NCBI GenBank assembly: GCA_943371235.1
Contig: CALRTZ010000025.1
Coordinates: 1 to 44,518 of the forward strand
From: CAJBVG01 sp943371235
GTDB lineage: Bacteria > Bacteroidota > Bacteroidia > Sphingobacteriales > Sphingobacteriaceae
DNA: 44,518 nt
Reading direction: 5' to 3'
Part shown: positions 34,846 to 42,916 of the stretch, in pieces
How positions within the stretch are numbered: the stretch's first letter is position 1
Layout: each line of letters begins with the position of its first letter
Translations under genes and position numbers: made by a program
Notes under the pieces: model-generated
Databases searched by the model: none
Seen by the model: the letters and a program-made list of their open reading frames with translations, nothing else
What the model was told of the DNA's origin: nothing

Positions 34846-37154
34846 AAAGTTACGTTCACCCCTGCACTTGGCAAGAAAGGCAACTGGTATCTCTTCGTGT
34901 TACTCAACCTATCAAAGTAAAATAAATTATCTCTGTTATAGAAATTAGTTACACCAACGTTCGCTTCAATGCGCGAGTACTCGCTAAGTTTCCATTGCTT
35001 TTTTACGGTAACATCTAAACGATGATACCAAGGTAAACGTCCACCATTAATATCAGAATAAATTACCCCTAACTGTCCAGAGTTTTGTGTGTATTGGTCG
35101 AAGATATTAGTGAAATTTGTTTTCTCGTAAAAACCTTGTGTTTGTGTAAATGGAAATCCAGAACCTACACTCCAACGTGCATCAAACTCCCAACTTTTTT
35201 CTTTACCAAATACGTACGAAGTTACAATGTTTGCATTATGACGTCTGTCGTAGTGTGGATTATAAGTTCTTATTTCATCTCGTCTATTTACAAAACCAAG
35301 AGAGTAGGTAGTCCACACATATAAATTTTTGTGATCGTATTTCAACGTAAAATCAATTCCTTTTGCAATACCATCTTCAATAATATAATCCATACGTTGA
35401 TATGCCGGTTTATCAGAAAATTCAGCATTGTCTGGATAAATTTTATCGCGATTTATATTGGTTAGTTGATCGAATTTTTTAATGTATCCTTCAATGTTTA
35501 AAGTGTAAAATTTAAATAAGTCGAATTCGAAACCAGCCACAACGTGACGAGCTTTTTGCAATGCGGTATTTACTTCTTCACCTCTAAACGTTTTTGGCAA
35601 ATTACTTGGTCCTGATAAGAATCCGTAAAACAGATTCACTACATCTCTATCAGATGTTGCACTCAATAAATTTTGTGAGTAAAAACCTGCAGCTCCTTTA
35701 AAACGTATACTCTCTGTGATAATATATTTAGTAGCCAATCTTGGTTCTACAGATACTTCATTTAAGGAAGCGTAGTAATGTAACCTAATACTTGGTTCTA
35801 AAATAATTCTGTTGCGTAGGTATTTATATTTAAAGTAAGTAGCTAATTCTGTAGTAAATTGTTGTTGTTGAATAAGCACGCCACTTGCATTGGTAAATTT
35901 AAAATCGGTTTTAAAACCTAACATATCTATGCCATATTTTAACTCGTCTTTACCATAAAAATAAGTGAAATTTAAACCGGTATTAAAACCATTTATTTCA
36001 CTAAATCTAGGACTAGTGCTTAATTGAGGTTGTGAGATTTTATAATTAGAATAGGCGAAGTTACCATCAATTAAAACCGATGAACCATCAGGAATAAGTA
36101 CAAATGACATACCACCACCAGAACTGTTCCATTTTAAGGCTGCCGGTGCTTGAAAATTTACTTGATCGGTAAAATTAAATCCGAATAAATTTAATTTACT
36201 TCCGTTTACCCCGTTGATGGAAATTTTACCATACAAATCATTGAAATTATATGGTAAGCCTGCGGTATCAACATAACTGTAAACACTCTTCGAAGTAGTT
36301 TCTAAATAAGAAGTTCTGCCAGATAAGATGAACGATGAATTTCCTTTTCCCTCTTTATATTTAGAAAGCGGGCCTTCTAATAAGAGCTTTGAAGTAAAAG
36401 GGTTGGTTGCTACTTTTCCACTTAATCTTTTCTTGTTACCATCACGTGTAGTAACATCCATAACTGCAGAAACCCTTCCTCCATATTCCGCACCAAATCC
36501 GCCAGTATGTACTTCAGCATTTCTAATAATATCTGTTTCGAAAACAGAATATAAACCAATGGAGTGAAATGGATTGTAAATTACCATTCCATCTAAAATT
36601 ACTTTATTTTGAATAGGCGCTCCACCTCTAATGTATAATTGCCCACCTTGGTCGCCCGTAAAAATTACACCCGGTAACACTTGTAAATATTGAGCTAAAT
36701 CGGGTTCTCCACCTACAGAAGGTATTTGTGTAATTTGTTTTGGAGTAACTTTTACAACCGAAATTTTAGTTTCTGTTTTTGCTTCCGTTTTATCGGCCGT
36801 AATTTCTACGTCTCTTAGATTTACCGATCGTTCTGATAAAAATAAATTCTGAGAAAGTTTCTGCCCAGCTTTTAAATTAATAATTACTTTGGCCGTATCG
36901 TACCCAAGCCCTGTACTTACTAATTTTATAGCACCTGGTTTTAATTTAGTTAAATTGTAAAAACCATTTACATCGGTTGCAACACCAATGCTAGTACCTT
37001 CAATAAATACATTGGTAAAAATAATGGGTTCTCCAGTTTTTTTATCGTAAACAAAACCTCTAATTTCTCCTGTATTTGTTTGTTGTGCGTATGTAAAATT
37101 GAAGCCTAAACTTAGCAACAATACGAGTGTAAAATTTCTAATCATTTTATGCAT
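34842..37154 (-). CDS. TonB-dependent receptor with carboxypeptidase-regulatory-like N-terminal domain
   Basis: 770 residues from the ATG at 37154. The frame opens four codons earlier at TTG, and an ATG at 37145 is also possible; all keep the signal peptide MIRNFTLVLLLSLGFNFTYA. After it comes a CarboxypepD_reg-like domain (GEIRGFVYDKKTGEPIIFTNVFIEGTSIGVATD). Next is a plug (about 120-240, LAQYLQVLPGVIFTGDQGGQLYIRGGAPIQNKVILDGM read through GGFGAEYGGRVSAVMDV), then a 22-strand barrel to the C-terminus. No SusD partner adjoins it, so a glycan-uptake system is not supported; it may import a metal chelate or other small compound. Its stop lies inside the convergent palindrome. Confidence 0.93.
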   Translation of the reverse strand: MHKMIRNFTLVLLLSLGFNFTYAQQTNTGEIRGFVYDKKTGEPIIFTNVFIEGTSIGVATDVNGFYNLTKLKPGAIKLVSTGLGYDTAKVIINLKAGQKLSQNLFLSERSVNLRDVEITADKTEAKTETKISVVKVTPKQITQIPSVGGEPDLAQYLQVLPGVIFTGDQGGQLYIRGGAPIQNKVILDGMVIYNPFHSIGLYSVFETDIIRNAEVHTGGFGAEYGGRVSAVMDVTTRDGNKKRLSGKVATNPFTSKLLLEGPLSKYKEGKGNSSFILSGRTSYLETTSKSVYSYVDTAGLPYNFNDLYGKISINGVNGSKLNLFGFNFTDQVNFQAPAALKWNSSGGGMSFVLIPDGSSVLIDGNFAYSNYKISQPQLSTSPRFSEINGFNTGLNFTYFYGKDELKYGIDMLGFKTDFKFTNASGVLIQQQQFTTELATYFKYKYLRNRIILEPSIRLHYYASLNEVSVEPRLATKYIITESIRFKGAAGFYSQNLLSATSDRDVVNLFYGFLSGPSNLPKTFRGEEVNTALQKARHVVAGFEFDLFKFYTLNIEGYIKKFDQLTNINRDKIYPDNAEFSDKPAYQRMDYIIEDGIAKGIDFTLKYDHKNLYVWTTYSLGFVNRRDEIRTYNPHYDRRHNANIVTSYVFGKEKSWEFDARWSVGSGFPFTQTQGFYEKTNFTNIFDQYTQNSGQLGVIYSDINGGRLPWYHRLDVTVKKQWKLSEYSRIEANVGVTNFYNRDNLFYFDRLSNTKRYQLPFLPSAGVNVTF

Positions 37155-37223
37155 AAAAGGATGCAATATAAGAGAATGAACCCATATTTGCTATTTGCAA
37201 TAACGATTTTACAATTTTATGAT

Positions 37224-38156
37224 TTATGCAGGATTTTGTCCGCCAGCTAATAAGTATAAAACAGACATTCTTACCGCCACACCATTTTCTACTTGGTCGA
37301 GTATAATTGATTGTTTAGAATCGGCTACATCACTTGTTATCTCTACACCTCTGTTTATAGGCCCTGGGTGCATTATAACAATCTCTTTGCTAAGAGAGTT
37401 CAACAATTGTTTATCTAAGCCATACAACATCGCATACTCACGTAATGAGGGGAAGTATTTTATATCCTGACGTTCGAGTTGTATTCTCAACATATTTGCT
37501 ACATCGCACCATTCTAACGCTTTGCGTAAGTTGTATTCAACTTCAACTCCTAGGCTTCTAATGTATTTCGGAATTAAGGTGCTTGGTCCGCATACTTTTA
37601 CTTTTGCACCCAGTAATTGCAAACACAATATGTTAGAGAGTGCTACTCTTGAGTGTAAAATATCGCCTACTATTACTACTTTTTTACCCGCTAAGTCGCC
37701 TAGTTTTTCTCTTATGGAGTAAGCATCTAACAATGCTTGGGTTGGGTGTTCGTGTGCACCGTCGCCGGCATTCACAATATTTGCTTTTATATGTTTTGAT
37801 AGGAATACAGCTGCACCAGGGTAGGGGTGTCTCATTACCACCATATCCACTTTCATAGCAAGTATGTTATTAACGGTATCGATGAGAGTTTCGCCTTTGC
37901 TTACAGATGAAGAGGATGCTGCAAAATTTACAACATCTGCAGATAATCTTTTCTGTGCAAGTTCAAATGAAAGTTTTGTACGCGTAGAATTTTCGAAAAA
38001 TATATTGGCAATGGTGGTATCTCGTAACGATGGAACTTTTTTAATGGGTCGGTTAATGATGTTTTTAAAATGGTCGGCGGTTTCTAAAATGAGTTGAACA
38101 TCATTTTCTGTGAGTCCTTTAATTCCTAATAAGTGCCTTACACTTAATTTCTGCAT
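37224..38156 (-). CDS. pyrB: Aspartate carbamoyltransferase catalytic subunit
   Basis: Joins carbamoyl phosphate and aspartate in pyrimidine synthesis; 310 residues, normal. Carbamoyl-phosphate loop STRT at 57-60 (FFENSTRTKLSFE), HPTQALLDAY at 137-146, and the C-terminal HPGPINRGVEI and VENGVAVRMSVLYLL. It starts 4 bp after the pyrR stop, so the two form an operon. No pyrI regulatory subunit follows; the next gene downstream is the TonB-dependent receptor after a 57-bp gap that holds no clear terminator. Confidence 0.96.
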   Translation of the reverse strand: MQKLSVRHLLGIKGLTENDVQLILETADHFKNIINRPIKKVPSLRDTTIANIFFENSTRTKLSFELAQKRLSADVVNFAASSSSVSKGETLIDTVNNILAMKVDMVVMRHPYPGAAVFLSKHIKANIVNAGDGAHEHPTQALLDAYSIREKLGDLAGKKVVIVGDILHSRVALSNILCLQLLGAKVKVCGPSTLIPKYIRSLGVEVEYNLRKALEWCDVANMLRIQLERQDIKYFPSLREYAMLYGLDKQLLNSLSKEIVIMHPGPINRGVEITSDVADSKQSIILDQVENGVAVRMSVLYLLAGGQNPA

Positions 38157-38160
38157 CGCT

Positions 38161-38712
38161 TTATTTTTTTTCTATGTCTTTAACTAAAACCACTTCATCT
38201 ACCCCTTCAGTTTCTTTCCATTTCACTATTACTTTTTCTGATGAGATTGAATCAACCTGCAAGCCTATATAATCTGGTTCAATGGGTAAATGGCGTGTGT
38301 ATCTTCTATCAATTAATACCAGCAATTCTACTTTTTGTGGGCGACCGAATGCTAGCATGGCATCGAGGCCTGCGCGTATCGTTCGGCCAGTATATAAAAC
38401 ATCGTCGATAAGAATTACCTTTTTGTTTTCTATAATGAAGTCGATATTGGTTGAGTTTGCAAGTAACAATTTTTCACTGGTACGAAAATCATCTCTAAAA
38501 AAAGTAACATCTAAATTTCCTAATTTGATGTCTTTCTTCGGCATCAAGGCTTTTAAATGTTCTTGAACTCTTTTAGCTAAATAAATTCCACGAGGTTGTA
38601 AGCCAATAAGAACTGAATTCGAGAAATCGTTGTGGTTTTCTATTAATTGATGGCAAAGGCGTTTGATGGTGATATCAAATTTCGGATTTCCGAGTATGAT
38701 GCTTTGCTTCAT
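38161..38712 (-). CDS. pyrR: PyrR bifunctional regulator / uracil phosphoribosyltransferase
   Basis: 183 residues. The PRPP-binding loop VILIDDVLYTGRT (99-111) is intact, and LLVLIDRRYTRHLPIEPDYIG matches the PyrR family. In Bacillus, PyrR also binds pyr mRNA leaders to cause termination. Here the predicted promoter box ends 16 bp before the ATG and the pyrR-pyrB gap is 4 bp. There is no room for an attenuator, and the enzyme activity may be its main job. It sits next to a large octamer palindrome upstream. Confidence 0.93.
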   Translation of the reverse strand: MKQSIILGNPKFDITIKRLCHQLIENHNDFSNSVLIGLQPRGIYLAKRVQEHLKALMPKKDIKLGNLDVTFFRDDFRTSEKLLLANSTNIDFIIENKKVILIDDVLYTGRTIRAGLDAMLAFGRPQKVELLVLIDRRYTRHLPIEPDYIGLQVDSISSEKVIVKWKETEGVDEVVLVKDIEKK

Positions 38713-38728
38713 TTGGTAATTAATTTTT

Positions 38729-38736
38729 CAAAGATA
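38729..38736 (-). promoter_or_regulatory. Predicted -7 box of pyrR-pyrB
   Basis: Minus-strand TATCTTTG (TAnnTTTG), 16 bp before the pyrR ATG. No -33 TTG at good spacing; the upstream side is the octamer palindrome. Confidence 0.55.
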
Positions 38737-38746
38737 GTAAAAAAAG

Positions 38747-38837
38747 CGAATTTACGAACTGGCGAACTAGCGAATTTGCGAGGGTGCAATGAGCTTGCAT
38801 TTCGCTAATTCGCTAGTTCGAAAATTCGCTAATTCGC
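38747..38837. repeat. Octamer palindrome (CGAACTAG class), locus 9a
   Basis: Left: CGAATTTA, CGAACTGG, CGAACTAG, CGAATTTG, CGAG (38747-38782). Right: TTCGCTAA, TTCGCTAG, TTCGAAAA, TTCGCTAA, TTCGC (38801-38837). The two sides are inverted copies in strict 8-bp register and can form a long hairpin between rpsA and pyrR. Confidence 0.87.
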
Positions 38838-38841
38838 AAAA

Positions 38842-38873
38842 AAGCCCCGTCTGTATTCCTACAAACGGGGCTT
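38842..38873 (-). terminator. Rho-independent terminator of rpsA
   Basis: Stem AAGCCCCGT (38842-38850) / ACGGGGCTT (38865-38873), extendable across one mismatch by TGT/ACA. On the minus strand it is followed by a T run. GC-rich, unlike the neighbouring word elements, and 43 bp after the rpsA stop. Confidence 0.9.
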
Positions 38874-38878
38874 CTATT

Positions 38879-38911
38879 AGCACACTAGCATATTAACACA
38901 CTAGCACACTA
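38879..38911. repeat. Octamer word element (AGCACACT class), locus 9b
   Basis: AGCACACT, AGCATATT, AACACACT, AGCACACT, ending 4 bp before the rpsA stop codon (38916-38918). It matches 21065-21097 at 31 of 33 positions. Confidence 0.85.
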
Positions 38912-38915
38912 CCTA

Positions 38916-40874
38916 CTACTCAGCTGATTCAGCTGATTCTTCTGATTTTTTAGCTTTCGTGCCTTTTTCAGTTTTCTCCATTGAAGTTTTCAAAGAAGCT
39001 AATACTTCAAGATCACCTAGAGTGGTTTTCTCAACAGATTCTTTTACTTTCTTCACAGAAGCTGTAGTAGCTTTTGTTTCTTTTTTCTTTTTGTCGGTTT
39101 CAACAGCTCTTTCTTCTGCCTTTACTTCGTCAACAAGTTTAGAGTGAGAAACTAAGATTCTCTTCGAATCTTTGTTGAACTCAATAATTTTGAATTCTAA
39201 CGTTTCCTCTGCTTGTGCCATTTTACCGTCTGTTTTTACCATGTGTTTTGTCGGAGCAAATCCTTCAACACCGTAAGGTAAATTGATTACCGCACCTTTG
39301 TCAGTAATTTTTGTTACTGTACCTTGGTGAATAGAATCTACAGTAAAGATCGTTTCGAAGGTATCCCAAGGATTTTCTTCTAATTGTTTGTGACCTAAAC
39401 TTAATTTACGCTCATCAGCATTTACTTCTAACACAACCACTTCTAATGTATCACCTACTTTAGTGAACTCATGTGGGTGGTTAATTTTCTTCGACCATGA
39501 TAAGTCTGAGATGTGGATTAACCCATCGATACCTTCTTCAATCTCCACAAACACTCCAAAGTTAGTCATGTTTTTAACCAAGGCTTTGTGCTTGCTACCA
39601 ACTGGGTAACGATCTGCAACTCCAACCCAAGGGTCAGCAGTTAATTGTTTAATACCTAATGACATTTTACGTTCTTCACGATCTAACGTCAATACAGTTG
39701 CTTCCATTTCGTCGCCAACTTTCATGAACTCTTGTGGTGAACGCAAGTGTTGCGACCACGACATTTCTGATACGTGAATTAAGCCTTCAACACCTGGGAT
39801 AATTTCTAAGAATGCACCGTAATCTGCAACTGTTACAATTTTACCTTTTACAGTAGAACCTACTTCAATAGCAGTATCAAGCGACTCCCATGGGTGAGAT
39901 GTTAATTGTTTTAAACCTAAAGCAATACGTTTCTTCTCGTCATCAAAGTCAAGAACTACCACGTTAATTTTTTGGTCTAATTTTAATACTTCTTCTGGAT
40001 GCTCTATGCGGCCCCAAGAAATATCTGTAATGTGTAATAAACCGTCAACACCACCTAAGTCAATGAATACACCGAATGCAGTAATGTTTTTAACAGTTCC
40101 TTCTAATACCTGACCTTTTTCAAGCTTAGAAATGATATCGAATTTCTGACTTTCTAAATCGTCTTCGATTAATACTTTATGTGATACCACTACGTTACGG
40201 AACTCATGGTTAATTTTAACCACTTTGAATTCCATTGTTTTACCTACGTAAATATCGTAGTCGCGGATCGGCTTAATGTCGATTTGTGAACCTGGTAAAA
40301 ATGCTTCTACCCCTTCAATGTCAACAATTAAACCACCTTTAGTTCTGCTCTTCACAAAACCATTGATAATTAAATCTAATTCTAATGCTTTGTTGATATT
40401 ATCCCATGAACGTTGAGTTTTCGCACGTTTACGTGATAAGATTAACTGACCGTTTTTGTCTTCTTGGTCTTCTACGAAAACCTCTACAACATCACCGATT
40501 TTAATTTCCGGCATATCACGGAATTCTGAAAGAGGTACCATACCATCAGATTTAAATCCAATGTTTAATACAACATCTTTAGTGTTCATTGATACAACCG
40601 ATCCTGAAATGATCTCACCTTTGTTGATAGAGTTCAGGGTAGTAGTGTACATGCCTTCTAATTTAGCACGTTCTTCATTGGTGTAATTTCCGAATCCTTT
40701 TGGATTCATGTCCCAGTCGAAATCTTCTGTTGGGATTAATGATTGAGATTTAATCTCATCAAGCGATAATGAATCTGCTTCCGACTCGATGATCGTGTCT
40801 TCTGCTCTTGTTCTGAATTCTGCATTCGCTTCTGATGCTAGTAATTCTTTTTCTGTGATTTGTTTTTTAGCCAT
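38916..40874 (-). CDS. rpsA: 30S ribosomal protein S1
   Basis: 652 residues from the ATG at 40874 (MAKKQITEKELLA). The frame runs on to a GTG at 40913, but that codon lies within the predicted promoter. Six S1 RNA-binding domains follow one another from about residue 86 (GEIISGSVVSMNTKDVVLNI) to about 575. The clearest are GTVKNITAFGVFIDLGGVDG, GKIVTVADYGAFLEIIPGVE and VKNMTNFGVFVEIEEGIDG. The first 80 residues are acidic, and the last 65 or so are a Lys/Glu-rich low-complexity tail. It binds mRNA at the ribosome. Located downstream of cmk, a common pairing, but with its own promoter, a possible Shine-Dalgarno and a strong terminator. Confidence 0.96.
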   Translation of the reverse strand: MAKKQITEKELLASEANAEFRTRAEDTIIESEADSLSLDEIKSQSLIPTEDFDWDMNPKGFGNYTNEERAKLEGMYTTTLNSINKGEIISGSVVSMNTKDVVLNIGFKSDGMVPLSEFRDMPEIKIGDVVEVFVEDQEDKNGQLILSRKRAKTQRSWDNINKALELDLIINGFVKSRTKGGLIVDIEGVEAFLPGSQIDIKPIRDYDIYVGKTMEFKVVKINHEFRNVVVSHKVLIEDDLESQKFDIISKLEKGQVLEGTVKNITAFGVFIDLGGVDGLLHITDISWGRIEHPEEVLKLDQKINVVVLDFDDEKKRIALGLKQLTSHPWESLDTAIEVGSTVKGKIVTVADYGAFLEIIPGVEGLIHVSEMSWSQHLRSPQEFMKVGDEMEATVLTLDREERKMSLGIKQLTADPWVGVADRYPVGSKHKALVKNMTNFGVFVEIEEGIDGLIHISDLSWSKKINHPHEFTKVGDTLEVVVLEVNADERKLSLGHKQLEENPWDTFETIFTVDSIHQGTVTKITDKGAVINLPYGVEGFAPTKHMVKTDGKMAQAEETLEFKIIEFNKDSKRILVSHSKLVDEVKAEERAVETDKKKKETKATTASVKKVKESVEKTTLGDLEVLASLKTSMEKTEKGTKAKKSEESAESAE

Positions 40875-40885
40875 TAAATTTTTTT

Positions 40886-40891
40886 CTCCTT
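40886..40891 (-). promoter_or_regulatory. Possible Shine-Dalgarno of rpsA
   Basis: Minus-strand AAGGAG, 11 nt before the ATG at 40874. The spacing is longer than ideal, followed by an A-rich stretch. Confidence 0.45.
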
Positions 40892-40910
40892 TTCCCGTGG
40901 TTAGGGACGC

Positions 40911-40938
40911 CAAAGATAGGAATTAATGGGAAAACAAA
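40911..40938 (-). promoter_or_regulatory. Promoter of rpsA
   Basis: Minus strand: TTTG (40938-40935), 16-bp spacer, TATCTTTG (40918-40911). Transcription should begin near 40905, giving a leader of about 30 nt. The rest of the 174-bp gap to cmk (up to 41048) shows only short AT-rich palindromes such as CACATTTTTGTG and no gene. Confidence 0.7.
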
Positions 40939-41048
40939 AAATTTTATAATAATTTGATTTTTAAGCTTTTGAATCTTTATGCTAGGAAGAGAATCTGTGT
41001 TTAAAGCTTGTTAAACGCACATTTTTGTGTTTTTAGCTTTGTTGATTC

Positions 41049-41723
41049 TCAAATATTTAAGAGATGTAAGTTCTTGAGTTTCGCTTTTACGAAATCTAAT
41101 TGCTCTTGAGGAGTAAGAAATGAGTTGTCGAGCACGATTGCATCCTCGGCTTTTTGCAGGGGGCTTTCTTCACGGTGAGTGTCCTCATAATCGCGCATGT
41201 TTAAGTTTGCCATCACTTCTTCTATAGAACTATCTTCCCCTTTTTCCAACATTTCTTTATACCTGCGCTGCGCCCTTATCATAGGATGGGCAGTCATAAA
41301 TATCTTTAATTGCGCATTTGGGAAAACCGTTGTTCCAATATCTCTGCCATCCATTACTACGTTTTGTTTGCTTCCTAATTTGCGTTGCATGTCCACCATT
41401 TCTTGGCGTACTTCTTTTATAGTGCTCACTAAACTTACCCGTTGAGAAACATCCATCGTTCGGATCTCTTTAGAAACATCCACACCATTTAATAAAAATG
41501 TTTCAAAGTTCACATCAATATTAATGTATGCTAATGCTTCAATAATTTTTTTATGGTCTTTAGGATCAATGTTTTCTTGCATAGTGTACAAGGTTACACA
41601 CCTGTACATGGCGCCCGAATCGATATAAGTAAACTGAATGTCTTTAGCTAGCGCTTTAGCAATGGTACTCTTGCCGCAAGAGGAATATCCATCAATGGCT
41701 ATATTTATGGGTTTTGTCGACAT
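41049..41723 (-). CDS. cmk: Cytidylate kinase
   Basis: Phosphorylates CMP and dCMP. 224 residues. P-loop IDGYSSCGKST (10-20), then YIDSGAMYRCVTLY and VVMDGRDIGTTVFPNAQLKIFMTA, the CMP-binding and lid regions. It starts 20 bp after the porQ stop, so the two are likely co-transcribed. The porQ-cmk pairing is one I recall from Porphyromonas gingivalis (from memory). rpsA follows but has its own promoter. Confidence 0.96.
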   Translation of the reverse strand: MSTKPINIAIDGYSSCGKSTIAKALAKDIQFTYIDSGAMYRCVTLYTMQENIDPKDHKKIIEALAYINIDVNFETFLLNGVDVSKEIRTMDVSQRVSLVSTIKEVRQEMVDMQRKLGSKQNVVMDGRDIGTTVFPNAQLKIFMTAHPMIRAQRRYKEMLEKGEDSSIEEVMANLNMRDYEDTHREESPLQKAEDAIVLDNSFLTPQEQLDFVKAKLKNLHLLNI

Positions 41724-41743
41724 CTAGTCGCAAAGGTAATAAA

Positions 41744-42805
41744 TTAACTGTTTGATTTTTTCTTGCGATAAAAATCGCTTGGATTGAGAGATAAGCTGAA
41801 CATATTGGTACTGCCAGATAAATGATAACGTGCAGAACCATAACTCATGTTGATTTTTTTAATTCTTAATCCGAAGCCCCATGAAAAACCTACGGTTCCT
41901 GGTTTATCTTCAATGGATAATTCTCTTCTTTGTTGATGATTGTAACCTACTCTTAAATTGAGGTTTTCTGATAATAAAAATTCTGTACCGATGGCCACGT
42001 GACGCATCACTTTATCACCAAAATTATACTCTTCTTTAATAGGTAAGCCAGTTGACAAATCTATTTGGTTTGTACTGTTCAATTCATCATCATAGGTTAA
42101 ATCAAATTTCTGAAGGTTATGTAAGGTAAGCGTAAATCGGAAAGGAGCATGTGCTAATTTTTTTGTTACTGCGAACCTTGCTTCAAAAGGCAGTGCTTCT
42201 GTATTGCCATAATAACTCTTTACTTGCGAACCCACATTTAATAAAGAGAATGATAAACCTAAACCACTTGCACTGTCGGTGTAAGAGCCACCTAAGTCTA
42301 AAGCTATGCCGGTAGATCGGTACGATTCTAAGTTAGAGAAAAGTAACTTCATGGTTGCGCCGTAATTAAACTGTTTATAAGGGCGAGCGTAGGTAAAGTT
42401 GAAGGTGTTTTCGTTGGCTTTAAAGGTTCCTTGTTCATTGCCAATATCATCTCGCAGCACAAAATCACCGTAATTAATGTAATTCACTCCTATGCCAAAC
42501 ATTCCAACATTATTTACCTTAAAGGCCGTAGATATATGACCATATTGTATGTCTTGAAAATAATTGCAGATGTTTAAATTCCACATATTATCCATGCGAG
42601 TATTTAATAAACTTGGGTTTTGGCTGATATTGGCTAAATCATTGTCGGCCACTACAGCATGATAGCCCCCCAATGCAGTAATTCTGGCACTTGCTGGTAA
42701 TTGTAAAAAGGCGAAACTACGGCTACCACCAATTTGTGAATAAGCAACCGTAACGTTTAGTAATATACTTAACAGCACAACTATAAATAGCTTTTTTGCG
42801 AACAT
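41744..42805 (-). CDS. porQ: Type IX secretion system protein PorQ
   Basis: Outer-membrane barrel (FadL-like fold) of the type IX attachment complex, which with PorU, PorV and PorZ processes cargo such as the protein at 29216. After the signal peptide comes GGSRSFAFLQLPASARITALGG, the PorQ/PorV-type start. The rest is barrel-like (FGIGVNYINYGDFVLRD, LNLRVGYNHQQRRELSI). The frame extends to 42883, but that section translates the heptamer repeat and is upstream of the promoter. ATGs at 42814 and 42805 are possible; I prefer 42805 (353 residues, MFAKKLFIVVLLSILLNVTV) because the -7 box leaves it a short leader. Confidence 0.88.
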   Translation of the reverse strand: MFAKKLFIVVLLSILLNVTVAYSQIGGSRSFAFLQLPASARITALGGYHAVVADNDLANISQNPSLLNTRMDNMWNLNICNYFQDIQYGHISTAFKVNNVGMFGIGVNYINYGDFVLRDDIGNEQGTFKANENTFNFTYARPYKQFNYGATMKLLFSNLESYRSTGIALDLGGSYTDSASGLGLSFSLLNVGSQVKSYYGNTEALPFEARFAVTKKLAHAPFRFTLTLHNLQKFDLTYDDELNSTNQIDLSTGLPIKEEYNFGDKVMRHVAIGTEFLLSENLNLRVGYNHQQRRELSIEDKPGTVGFSWGFGLRIKKINMSYGSARYHLSGSTNMFSLSLNPSDFYRKKKSNS

Positions 42806-42819
42806 TGCATGCATAACGA

Positions 42820-42827
42820 CAAACTTA
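42820..42827 (-). promoter_or_regulatory. Predicted -7 box of porQ-cmk
   Basis: Minus-strand TAAGTTTG (TAnnTTTG), 14 bp before the ATG at 42805. The upstream spacer enters the heptamer element, so any -33 element would lie within the repeat. Confidence 0.55.
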
Positions 42828-42833
42828 TAAATA

Positions 42834-42916
42834 AATTGTGAATTGTGAATTGTGAATGACGCGATTATGTAACTGTGTTGCATAATTCACCATTTACAAT
42901 TCACCATTCACAATTA
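42834..42916. repeat. Heptamer palindrome (AATTGTG class), locus 10, entering the helicase gene
   Basis: Left: AATTGTG x3 then AATG (42834-42858). Right: inverse units (ATTCACC, ATTTACA, ATTCACC, ATTCACA) at 42885-42916. The helicase stop (42894-42896) and its last seven codons lie in the right arm. The minus strand of the right arm matches the left arm of locus 8 at 31 of 32 bases. Confidence 0.88.

Noticed and set aside
34842..37154. SusC/SusD glycan-uptake pair
   Set aside because: The receptor has the regulatory-like N-domain common to many TonB receptors, but no SusD-like lipoprotein adjoins it; the converging lipoprotein is only 190 residues and does not resemble SusD.
40875..40913. 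Upstream GTG start for rpsA
   Set aside because: The codon lies inside the predicted promoter (TATCTTTG at 40918-40911), so it would not be transcribed.
42806..42883. N-terminal extension of PorQ
   Set aside because: The extra residues (e.g. FTIHNSQFI) are a translation of the heptamer repeat, lie upstream of the predicted -7 box and precede a complete signal peptide.
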